NCBI GenBank assembly: GCA_028708485.1
Contig: JAQVYZ010000020.1
Span: forward strand, 1 to 9,229
DNA from: Caldisericia bacterium
GTDB lineage: Bacteria > Caldisericota > Caldisericia > UBA6126
Reading direction: 5' to 3'
Length of the DNA stretch: 9,229 bases
Under the pieces are notes generated by a model. That model had not been told where the DNA came from and ran no database searches. It saw only the letters and a list, made by a program, of their open reading frames with translations. This document shows positions 1 through 6,417 of this stretch, piece after piece. Numbering within the stretch: position 1 is the first letter of the stretch; every line of letters starts with the position of its first letter. Made by a program: the position numbers and the translations under genes.

Positions 1-2
1 GT

Positions 3-1016
3 GACCTGAAAGAGAAGGAGAAGAAGGCTCTCATTGAGAAGATTGAACGTCATAAAATCGATATGGTGGTTTGTACCCATGCGGTGATCCAGGAAACAGT
101 AAAATTTGACTCACTTGGCTTGATTGTAGTGGATGAACAGCATCGATTTGGTGTATTACAGCGTTCCATGCTGCGTGAAAAAGGAGTTTGGCCTCATACG
201 TTAGTGATGAGTGCTACTCCTATACCCAGAACGATCGCTCTGAGTCGTTACGGGGATTTGGATGTCTCTGTTCTCTCAGAAATGCCAGCTGGAACTAGGC
301 AGGTTACCACCAGAATTTTACATCGAACCCATCAGGAGGAAGCCTATACCGCTATTCAAAAAGAATTAGAGAATGGCAATAAGGCTTTTTTGATCTGTCC
401 GTTAATTGAAGAGTCCAGTAAAATACAAGCTGAAAATTCGATTCAAAAATCGGAAGAGATGAAAACGTTATTTCCAAAAACAGATGTCTTCCTGTTACAT
501 GGCAGGTTAACCGCTGAGGAAAAGGAACAAGTGATGAAAAAATTTAAAGAGACACCTTCCGCTTTGCTTGTCTCAACCACAGTAGTAGAGGTAGGTATTG
601 ATATCCCTGAAGCGACGATTATTGTGATTGAAAACGCGGAAAGATTTGGATTGGCGCAACTTCATCAATTGAGAGGAAGAGTAGGAAGAAAGTCCCAACA
701 AAGCTATTGTTGGTTGATTGTTGAGAACGAGAACGCAATAGAGAAACTGAGCATTATGGAAAAAACTAATTCCGGTTTTTCAATTGCTGAGGAAGACCTT
801 CAGCAAAGAGGTCCCGGGGAGTTATTCGGCGAAAGGCAAAGCGGTTTCTTCCATCATTCGATGATTCAGCTAGAAAAAGACGCTATCTTGATGGAAGAGG
901 CAAAAGGATTAGTTGATTCCATCAAGGAAGAGTCGGACTTTTGGAAAATCCTAAAAGAAGAAATCGAATTCAGAAAACCCTTTCTCGAGAAACGAAACCT
1001 ACAAGATATTGGATAA
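3..1016 (+). CDS. recG: ATP-dependent DNA helicase RecG, C-terminal half (5' end cut by window)
   Basis: RecG is a superfamily 2 double-stranded DNA translocase that remodels stalled replication forks and branch-migrates Holliday junctions. The frame is open from base 3, so the gene begins upstream and 337 residues are visible, about half the usual length of roughly 680. Counting from base 3, the DEQH box (motif II, DEQHRFGV) is at residues 44-51. It is followed by motif III MSATPIPRT, motif V TTVVEVGIDIPEAT and motif VI QLRGRVGR. After these comes the RecG signature DLQQRGPGELFGERQSGF, which belongs to the TRG region that couples ATP hydrolysis to translocation. That signature separates it from Mfd and PriA, which share the helicase motifs. 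Walker A and the N-terminal wedge domain lie outside the window. The next gene is convergent, 23 bases away. No clear terminator hairpin follows; a run of six T at 1035-1040 has no convincing stem before it. Confidence 0.97.
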   Translation, partial: DLKEKEKKALIEKIERHKIDMVVCTHAVIQETVKFDSLGLIVVDEQHRFGVLQRSMLREKGVWPHTLVMSATPIPRTIALSRYGDLDVSVLSEMPAGTRQVTTRILHRTHQEEAYTAIQKELENGNKAFLICPLIEESSKIQAENSIQKSEEMKTLFPKTDVFLLHGRLTAEEKEQVMKKFKETPSALLVSTTVVEVGIDIPEATIIVIENAERFGLAQLHQLRGRVGRKSQQSYCWLIVENENAIEKLSIMEKTNSGFSIAEEDLQQRGPGELFGERQSGFFHHSMIQLEKDAILMEEAKGLVDSIKEESDFWKILKEEIEFRKPFLEKRNLQDIG

Positions 1017-1039
1017 TCTGGTTACTGCTAATTCCTTTT

Positions 1040-1561
1040 TTATTTCGATAAAACCAACGTTTTAGTTTCTGGAATCCATTCCGAGGTAAAATCCAGGTTT
1101 TCAGCTATAAATTTTACTGGCACATAGGTTCTTTCGTTTTTGACAACCGGTGGAGAGATAAGGTCGTATTCCAAATTATTGACAATAGCTTTGGGATTGT
1201 TTATCTGGAGACGAATCTTGCTTTTGTCATCAGATATGACAATTTCTTTTGTGTTAGGCAGCCACTCCACTTTTGCAACGATAATATCCATAATCAAACG
1301 AAGTGGTACCATGGTTATGCTATTCTGATCTATAAAAGCTGGAGGATAATCAATATTGCTGATTTCCTGATCGTTGACCATATAAATCTCGCTACCAATG
1401 GGAATACGGATTATCAATTGCGGTTTCTTTGTGTTTACTTCTTCGTTGGGTAAATCGTCTGGAAGTTTCTTTGGTGGAAAAATTTTGGAAACCAGTTGGC
1501 AACCGGATAAAGTAAAAGTCACTAAAAGTAATAAACTTAAGGTAATCCATAATTTTTTCAT
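1040..1561 (-). CDS. Lipoprotein with copper-amine-oxidase-like (stalk) repeats
   Basis: The 173-residue product starts with a lipoprotein signal: MKK, a hydrophobic stretch (residues 4-17) and the lipobox LSGC with Cys21 as the lipidation site. It is therefore probably anchored to the outer face of the cytoplasmic membrane. Residues 22-48 are a Pro/Lys/Asp-rich linker. Residues 49-173 resemble the copper amine oxidase N-terminal-like domain (PF07833 type). Two related units are visible, VPLRLIMDIIVAKVEWLPNTKEI and VPVKFIAENLDFTSEWIPETKTL, each a V-P-hydrophobic helix followed by W-x-P-x-T-K-x-hydrophobic strands. Despite the name, this domain has no amine oxidase activity; it is common in secreted proteins of Clostridia and Bacilli, often beside other extracellular domains. 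Here it stands alone, so the exact role is unknown. The start is supported by an AAGGAG site six bases upstream. The gene is convergent with recG and divergent from the S1 gene, so it is probably transcribed alone. Confidence 0.85.
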   Translation of the reverse strand: MKKLWITLSLLLLVTFTLSGCQLVSKIFPPKKLPDDLPNEEVNTKKPQLIIRIPIGSEIYMVNDQEISNIDYPPAFIDQNSITMVPLRLIMDIIVAKVEWLPNTKEIVISDDKSKIRLQINNPKAIVNNLEYDLISPPVVKNERTYVPVKFIAENLDFTSEWIPETKTLVLSK

Positions 1562-1567
1562 CCATTT

Positions 1568-1574
1568 TCTCCTT
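1568..1574 (-). promoter_or_regulatory. Shine-Dalgarno site of the lipoprotein gene
   Basis: Read on the - strand, AAGGAGA lies six bases before the ATG at 1561-1559. This close match to the ideal site fixes the start chosen for the lipoprotein. Confidence 0.8.
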
Positions 1575-1621
1575 AAAAAACTTTATACAACATCAATGGT
1601 AACAGTGTAATAAAAAAACTC

Positions 1622-1630
1622 TGTATACCA
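1622..1630 (-). promoter_or_regulatory. Possible extended -10 promoter of the lipoprotein gene
   Basis: On the - strand the sequence TGGTATACA fits an extended -10 element (TGn followed by TATACA, five of six to TATAAT). No good -35 is seen 17 bases upstream, so it would depend on the extended -10. It would give a leader of roughly 50 bases. A second candidate, TATAAA at 1587-1582, is so close to the Shine-Dalgarno site that it would leave almost no leader. Confidence 0.3.
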
Positions 1631-1668
1631 AATAATTTCGAGACCTTTCTTTACTCTTCTTTCAAACT

Positions 1669-1698
1669 TTGTTAAACTATTTAGCTGTGTGTTTTAAT
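1669..1698 (+). promoter_or_regulatory. Probable promoter of the S1-domain gene
   Basis: TTGTTA (1669-1674, four of six to TTGACA) is followed after 18 bases by TTTAAT (1693-1698, five of six to TATAAT), which carries a TG at 1690-1691 as an extended -10. The predicted start of transcription near 1705 leaves a short leader that still includes the Shine-Dalgarno site at 1711. An overlapping weaker pair, TTTACT at 1650 and TAAACT at 1673 with a 17-base spacer, is also possible. Confidence 0.4.
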
Positions 1699-1710
1699 CT
1701 GTTGTATTTT

Positions 1711-1716
1711 GAGGTG
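1711..1716 (+). promoter_or_regulatory. Shine-Dalgarno site that sets the S1 gene start
   Basis: GAGGTG lies six bases before ATG 1723. It supports this ATG over the in-frame TTG at 1669, which would add 18 residues (LNYLAVCFNLLYFEVCR after the first Met) that look like translated leader. Confidence 0.65.
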
Positions 1717-1722
1717 TGCAGA

Positions 1723-2919
1723 ATGTCCGATATGTTGGATAAACCGTTAGATGAGTTTGAAAATGCGATTCTTAACAATACTGATCAGACCATTGGTTCT
1801 TACAAAAAAGGCGATGTGCTGAAGGTTAAAATCGTCAAAATTGATCAAGATTGCTTATTAGTGGATCTAGGGAGAAAAAGTGAGATTTTTATCCCATTGG
1901 AAGAGGTCTTGTACGACCCAAACCAGCCCTTAAGCGAACAATATAAAGTGGGGGAGGAGATTTCAGTCAAGATTGTACGGGATGAAAAATCCCGAGGAGG
2001 CATCTTTCTATCACAAAGAAGAGCCATGTATCAATCTCAGGTAGACATTATTGAAAAGGCTTTTAAGAACCAGGATACTATTCCCGTAAAAGTGCGCGAA
2101 AGAGTGAAAGGCGGCTTAGTGGTTGATATAAATGGCATTCAGGGATTTTTACCAAGCTCTTTAGTGAGTGTCAAAAGAGATGTCAACCTCGATAATTATA
2201 TTGGACAGTCTTTGCCTACGAAGATCATTGAATTTGATCCGCAGAAAAGGAAAGTCGTTGTCTCTCACAAAGTGACCGAGGAAGAAGAACTGAATAAAAA
2301 CCGAGGCGCTTTCATTTCTTCTTTGGAGATTAACTCCCTGATCGATGGTACTGTTACTAATGTACTTGATTATGGTGCTTTTGTTGATATTGGATACAAT
2401 ATTGAGGGGTTAGTGCATATTTCAGAATTAACTTGGAGCTCTTCCAAACGACCTAATGATGTTGTGAAAAAGGGCGATGCTATCAAAGTCCGCATTATTG
2501 GTATCAGTGAAGATCAGCAAAAGATCTCTTTAAGCTATAAAAGAACGCTTCCTGATCCCTGGGAAATGGTTCAGGATAAATATAAACCAGGTGATGTAGT
2601 GGAAGGCACATTAGTCAAAGACCTGAATTTTGGTGCAATCGTTGAATTAGAAGATGGAATTAATGCGTTTCTGCATATCTCTCAGGTAAGCCATCGCAGG
2701 ATTAATTCAATAAAGGAAGAACTTGAAATCGGCGATAAAGTTAGTGCTGAGATTGTTGAGATCGATACTACCCAAAAGAAAATAAAACTAAGCAGGAAGA
2801 ATTTGCTTCCTCAGGAAGAGCCGTTAGAACAAGAACAAAACCAGGAAACTGTCAATCAGAATAAAGATGAAGATCTTTCCAGTTTTGTGGATGTTTTTGT
2901 GCCTAAAAAAGCTGAATAA
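1723..2919 (+). CDS. rpsA: S1 RNA-binding domain protein (ribosomal protein S1 homologue)
   Basis: This is a 398-residue protein with four S1 (OB-fold) RNA-binding domains in tandem. They lie at about residues 26-103 (starting SYKKGDVLKVKI), 109-190, 203-278 (GTVTNVLDYGAFVDIG, GLVHISEL) and 286-360 (KYKPGDVVEG, FGAIVELEDGINAFLHISQV). An acidic Glu/Gln-rich tail of about 35 residues follows. Domains 3 and 4 are closest to the S1 consensus; domains 1 and 2 are more diverged, as in Firmicutes S1 homologues. Such proteins bind single-stranded mRNA on the 30S subunit, but the short four-domain Firmicutes forms (B. subtilis YpfD type) are not proven equivalents of E. coli S1, which has six domains. 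There is no fused IspH, unlike in some Clostridia. The frame is open back to TTG 1669, but ATG 1723 is chosen because GAGGTG at 1711-1716 is correctly spaced and the upstream residues do not look like S1. It is probably cotranscribed with pcrA. Confidence 0.92.
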   Translation: MSDMLDKPLDEFENAILNNTDQTIGSYKKGDVLKVKIVKIDQDCLLVDLGRKSEIFIPLEEVLYDPNQPLSEQYKVGEEISVKIVRDEKSRGGIFLSQRRAMYQSQVDIIEKAFKNQDTIPVKVRERVKGGLVVDINGIQGFLPSSLVSVKRDVNLDNYIGQSLPTKIIEFDPQKRKVVVSHKVTEEEELNKNRGAFISSLEINSLIDGTVTNVLDYGAFVDIGYNIEGLVHISELTWSSSKRPNDVVKKGDAIKVRIIGISEDQQKISLSYKRTLPDPWEMVQDKYKPGDVVEGTLVKDLNFGAIVELEDGINAFLHISQVSHRRINSIKEELEIGDKVSAEIVEIDTTQKKIKLSRKNLLPQEEPLEQEQNQETVNQNKDEDLSSFVDVFVPKKAE

Positions 2920-2926
2920 AAGGGAT

Positions 2927-3022
2927 TTGAAAGGGTATGAGGCATTAGATTATGAACAGGAAGCTTTTTTAATCACCTTGATTTCTTTGTCTTCAGGTTT
3001 TTTGTACGGAAAGTTGGTTTGA
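2927..3022 (+). CDS. Possible 31-residue membrane-type small protein between the S1 gene and pcrA
   Basis: The gap between the S1 stop and the pcrA start is almost filled by one open frame: TTG 2927 to TGA 3020-3022, 31 codons, ending four bases before the pcrA ATG. The product begins MKGYEALDYEQE, which is acidic, and ends in the hydrophobic segment AFLITLISLSSGFLYGKLV, which could be one short membrane span. AAAAGGG at 2918-2924 overlaps the S1 stop codon and would serve as the Shine-Dalgarno site, though only two bases from the TTG, which is close. The spacing suggests translational coupling to pcrA, whose own site (GGAAAG, 3008-3013) is thirteen bases from its ATG. I recognise no family. 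It could be chance, since an open frame of this length is not rare. Confidence 0.25.
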   Translation: MKGYEALDYEQEAFLITLISLSSGFLYGKLV

Positions 3023-3026
3023 ATCT

Positions 3027-5252
3027 ATGAAACAAACTGCCTATCCTTTTTTGACGGAACTTAATCCACAACAATTAGAAGCGGTTACACATTTAAACGG
3101 ACCTTTGGCGGTGTATGCGGGCGCTGGTTCTGGTAAAACAAGAGTCATTATTTACAGAATCGTTTTTCTCCTGGAACAAGGGATACCTATGGATAATATC
3201 CTTGCTGTCACTTTTACCAATAAAGCAGCTGGGGAGATGAAAACGCGTATATCTACTCTTATACAAGCATCAAAATCCCTGAAGTGGATGGGCACTTTTC
3301 ACTCGATCTGTTTGAAAATACTCAGGATGGAAGCTAAACATATCTCTTTGAATTCGGGATTTGTCGTCATAGATGAAGAGGATTCTTTATCTCTGATCAA
3401 AGATTGTATGAAAGAAATGAACATTGATATCAAGCGTATTAATCCAAAGTCAATATATAACGCTATCTCAGATGCTAAAATACAGATGGTACAATTAGAA
3501 GACTATCTTAAAAGTGCTGGACAGAGTTATTTTACAGAGATTGTTTATTCCATATTTTCGCTTTATGAAAAAAGAAAACGAGAAACTAGCTGTCTAGATT
3601 TTGATGATCTAATTACGCAAACGATATATTTGTTTGAACACCATCCTGCTGTTCTGGAGAAATACCAGGAAATTTTCCAGTATATTCTAGTAGATGAATA
3701 CCAGGATATTAATTACTCACAATACCGGTTTTTGCAGTTGATCAGTGGAAAATACAATAATATCTGTGTTGTAGGGGATGATGACCAATCCATTTATTCT
3801 TTTAGGGGTGCCTCACCGGATGTAATGTTGAAATTTACAACCGATTTCCCTAATCCAAAGATGATTAAGCTGGAACAAAACTACCGTTGTTCAAAAACTA
3901 TTTTGTCTGCATCGAATGCGATTGTGAAAAATAACCACAAACGGGAAAAAAAGGTGCTTTGGACCGACAATGAAAATGGTAATCCTTTGCATCTTATTAT
4001 TTGCATGAATGAGAAAGATGAAGCCCAGAAAATCGTGCGCATCATTCAAGAACAAAAAATACAAGAAAATCGCTCATATAATGACTTTGTTATCCTTTAC
4101 AGAGTCAATGTAGCCAGTCGAAATTTTGAAGAAGCCTTAATTGAGAATGGGATACCTTACCAGCTCATTGGTGGCTACCGTTTTTATCAACGTAAAGAAA
4201 TCAAAGATTTTTTGGCGTATATCCGAATAGTGTTTAATCCTCTTGATAGAATAAGTATTAATAGGGTGATCAATTATCCGAAACGGAATATTGGTTCTGT
4301 GTTTATTCGCAAAATTGATGAAATTTCGGTAAAAAATGAAATCAACTTTTTACATGCTTGCCGTCATTTAATTAAGAACGATAAATCCAGTACAAGAGGA
4401 AAAAAAGGATTAGAGGAATTTTTAAGCGTTATAGAATATGGAATCGAACATATAAATTCTCAAAAATTGTCCGTTTTATGTGAAAATCTATTGAAAAAAT
4501 CAGATATGATTACAACTCTATATCAAGAATATCCGGACTACATTGCTAAAGAAAAAGAAGCGAATCTTCTTGAGCTTATTACCGCGATACGCAGATTTGA
4601 ACTGGAACATCCTGCTGGAACCGTTCAGGACTTTCTTTCTGAAGTTGCTTTATTTTCTGATTCAGACCAATTTGATGCTGTTTCAGATAAGGTTACCATG
4701 ATGACCGTCCATTCAGTGAAAGGTTTAGAATTTCCAATTGTTTTTATGTCAGCGATGGAAGAGGGGCTGTTTCCTCATTACCTCTCCAATACCAATGCTG
4801 AAGCATTAGAAGAAGAGCGAAGATTATGTTATGTTGGTATGACGAGGGCAAAAAAAGACTTATATATTTCTTATGCCATGAATAGGGAGATCTATGGAAA
4901 AACTTCCAGGACAAACTCTTCTCGATTTATTAGTGAAATTCCTGAAGAAATGCTAGAAGTTGTAAAAGGAAGAGCTAATATTCATTCAGAAAACACAGTA
5001 TCGGAGTTTTTTGGAACGAAACTCATTCCAAAAACTATCTCTCATCATGCAGAAATATATGAAAAAGAGAAACAGATTCCAATCGATCTTGATAGCATTC
5101 AAACCGGGGATGAGATTGATCATAAGATTTGGGGAAGAGGAATAGTACTTTCTATTGAGAGTGTCAACCAGGATTCCGTACTTCGGATTCATTTTGATAC
5201 TGTCGGGGAAAGGTTGCTGAATCTTAGGTTCGCACCGATTAAAAAGATCTGA
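3027..5252 (+). CDS. pcrA: ATP-dependent DNA helicase PcrA/UvrD
   Basis: This is a superfamily 1A 3'-to-5' DNA helicase for nucleotide excision repair, rolling-circle plasmid replication and removal of RecA filaments. At 741 residues it matches B. subtilis PcrA (739). All helicase motifs are present: Q motif LNPQQLEAV (12-20), Walker A AGAGSGKT (31-38), Ia AVTFTNKAAGEM (60-71), Ib TFHS, II DEYQD (223-227), III GDDDQSIYSFRGA (250-262), IV EQNYRCS, V TVHSVKGLEFP (560-570) and VI EEERRLCYVGMTRAKK (595-610). The C-terminus, from about residue 690 (GDEIDHKIWGRGIVLSIE to RFAPIKKI), is the tudor-like domain that binds RNA polymerase in PcrA. This favours PcrA over Rep, which lacks it. The 1B and 2B subdomains are more diverged. 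The start agrees with family alignments, but its Shine-Dalgarno site (GGAAAG, 3008-3013) is distant. The gene lies 107 bases after the S1 gene with no terminator between and ends before a strong palindromic terminator. Confidence 0.96.
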   Translation: MKQTAYPFLTELNPQQLEAVTHLNGPLAVYAGAGSGKTRVIIYRIVFLLEQGIPMDNILAVTFTNKAAGEMKTRISTLIQASKSLKWMGTFHSICLKILRMEAKHISLNSGFVVIDEEDSLSLIKDCMKEMNIDIKRINPKSIYNAISDAKIQMVQLEDYLKSAGQSYFTEIVYSIFSLYEKRKRETSCLDFDDLITQTIYLFEHHPAVLEKYQEIFQYILVDEYQDINYSQYRFLQLISGKYNNICVVGDDDQSIYSFRGASPDVMLKFTTDFPNPKMIKLEQNYRCSKTILSASNAIVKNNHKREKKVLWTDNENGNPLHLIICMNEKDEAQKIVRIIQEQKIQENRSYNDFVILYRVNVASRNFEEALIENGIPYQLIGGYRFYQRKEIKDFLAYIRIVFNPLDRISINRVINYPKRNIGSVFIRKIDEISVKNEINFLHACRHLIKNDKSSTRGKKGLEEFLSVIEYGIEHINSQKLSVLCENLLKKSDMITTLYQEYPDYIAKEKEANLLELITAIRRFELEHPAGTVQDFLSEVALFSDSDQFDAVSDKVTMMTVHSVKGLEFPIVFMSAMEEGLFPHYLSNTNAEALEEERRLCYVGMTRAKKDLYISYAMNREIYGKTSRTNSSRFISEIPEEMLEVVKGRANIHSENTVSEFFGTKLIPKTISHHAEIYEKEKQIPIDLDSIQTGDEIDHKIWGRGIVLSIESVNQDSVLRIHFDTVGERLLNLRFAPIKKI

Positions 5253-5272
5253 TCAATTCCTCTTTAAATAAA

Positions 5273-5322
5273 ACCAACAAAAAAAGGGCGGGGGGTATAC
5301 CCCCCGCCCTTTTTTTGTTGGT
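5273..5322. terminator. Bidirectional rho-independent terminator between pcrA and secF
   Basis: This is a perfect 50-base inverted repeat with its centre between 5297 and 5298. The core stem is GGGCGGGGGG paired with CCCCCCGCCC around a TATA loop. It is flanked by seven A on the left and seven T on the right, and then by ACCAAC and GTTGGT, which also pair. Read from either strand the RNA forms a very stable GC stem followed by seven U, so the element can stop both pcrA (stop 21 bases upstream) and secF (stop 16 bases away on the other strand). Confidence 0.96.
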
Positions 5323-5337
5323 AACAAGAAATAAGAA

Positions 5338-6396
5338 TTATCTTCTGCGAGTAGTTTTTTTCTTCTTAATGACAACTGTTTTGTCTGGTTCAGATACTTT
5401 TTCGGATTTGTAAGAGGATGTAGAATCTGCTTTGTATTTTAAACCATTACCAGTAGCCGTAGAAAGAGCAGGTACAATAACGCCATTCATGGCTTGTTCT
5501 TCCTTTTTCTCCCACAACACTACCATTGGAACGACGATATAGATGGAGGAATAGGTTCCTACGAGCATTCCGACTAATAAGATAATACAAAAATCTAATA
5601 AGGAAGCGCCTGCGAATATTGTCAAAGCGGCGATACCCAAAACGGTCGTAAAGGAAGTATTGAAGGATCTGGTCCAGGATTCTGTGACGGATTTGTTCGC
5701 AATCTGTGCAAATGTCTGATTTCCCTTGCGGTATTTAATATTCTCTCGTAATCTATCCAGGATAACGATTGTATCCTGTAACGAATAAGCAACAATAGAC
5801 AAGACAGCAGCTACAGCGGGAGTATTGATTTGAATCCTAAACAAGGAAACAACGCCAAGAGCAATAATGGTATCATGCAACAACGCTAAAATACCTGCCA
5901 ATCCGTGTTTCCAATGGAACCGAAAGGCAATGTAAATTAAGATCAGTAATAAGGCAAGAGAAATAGTCAGGATAGCGTTTTTCCGGAGTTCAGCACCAAT
6001 CACAGGGCCGATTACCTCTATGCTTTGAGTATCTTTGTTGATTTTCCCGAGTTCTTTTTCTAAAGTAGTAACGATTTCATCTTTATTAGACACATCAGAC
6101 AACCGGATCATGGCATGTTTTTTATTGCGCTGGTCCAGCTGGATGGTGGCGTTTGCCTGGTTAAAGGTGGAAAGAACTTCCCTGATCTTGCTTTCTTGAA
6201 CTTCTTTATCAAAATCCAGGTTCATCAACACGCCACCGGTAAAATCGATTCCAAAATTTAACGGTGATTTCATCGGACTAAAGAATGTGTTGAACAACAT
6301 GATTAAAAGACTGATTATGACCATGATACCGGAGATAGAGAGAAAACCTTTACTCTTCCCGATTATGTTCCATTCCAAAATTGGACGAATATTCAT
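5338..6396 (-). CDS. secF: Protein translocase subunit SecF
   Basis: SecF pairs with SecD in the cytoplasmic membrane and uses the proton motive force to pull exported proteins out of the SecYEG channel. The 352-residue product has a first membrane span at about 17-39 and the SecF signature FGIDFTGG (48-55). An extracytoplasmic P4-type domain follows (about 57-135), then five C-terminal spans (about 141-296). These include AYSLQDTIVILDRLREN (203-219), where Asp208 aligns with the conserved charged residue of the fourth span, and RSFNTSFTTVLG (243-254). The usual wording is S-x-N-D-T; here Asn is replaced by Gln207. The tail from residue 297 is a cytoplasmic extension of about 55 residues ending in the basic run KKKKTTRRR, longer than in many SecF proteins. 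Its ATG follows secD by 21 bases, with AAGGAG eight bases upstream (6405-6410), so the two genes form an operon. Confidence 0.96.
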   Translation of the reverse strand: MNIRPILEWNIIGKSKGFLSISGIMVIISLLIMLFNTFFSPMKSPLNFGIDFTGGVLMNLDFDKEVQESKIREVLSTFNQANATIQLDQRNKKHAMIRLSDVSNKDEIVTTLEKELGKINKDTQSIEVIGPVIGAELRKNAILTISLALLLILIYIAFRFHWKHGLAGILALLHDTIIALGVVSLFRIQINTPAVAAVLSIVAYSLQDTIVILDRLRENIKYRKGNQTFAQIANKSVTESWTRSFNTSFTTVLGIAALTIFAGASLLDFCIILLVGMLVGTYSSIYIVVPMVVLWEKKEEQAMNGVIVPALSTATGNGLKYKADSTSSYKSEKVSEPDKTVVIKKKKTTRRR

Positions 6397-6404
6397 CTTT
6401 TTTT

Positions 6405-6410
6405 CTCCTT
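6405..6410 (-). promoter_or_regulatory. Shine-Dalgarno site of secF
   Basis: AAGGAG on the - strand lies eight bases before the secF ATG, inside the 21-base gap after the secD stop. secF can therefore be translated independently within the secDF transcript. Confidence 0.8.
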
Positions 6411-6417
6411 ATTCCTA

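Larger units (their letters stand above)
1562..1722. other. Divergent intergenic region between the lipoprotein and S1 genes
   Basis: This 161-base AT-rich stretch separates two genes read away from each other and must hold both promoters. I see the two promoter-like elements listed separately, no hairpin terminator, no RNA gene and no long repeat. Confidence 0.6.

Noticed and set aside
3..1016. Identification of the first gene as Mfd or PriA
   Set aside because: The DEQHRFGV box and the RGPGELFG-x-x-QSG signature are those of RecG.
1049..1064. TAAAAC-CAAC-GTTTTA hairpin downstream of recG
   Set aside because: Only six AT-rich pairs, located inside the lipoprotein coding end and not followed by a clean T run; too weak to call a terminator.
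2905..2970. Inverted repeat AAAAAAGCT ... AGCTTTTTT around the end of the S1 gene, as a possible terminator before pcrA
   Set aside because: The stem is nine mostly A-T pairs with a loop of about 48 bases and its left arm lies inside the S1 coding sequence; it would not make a stable terminator.
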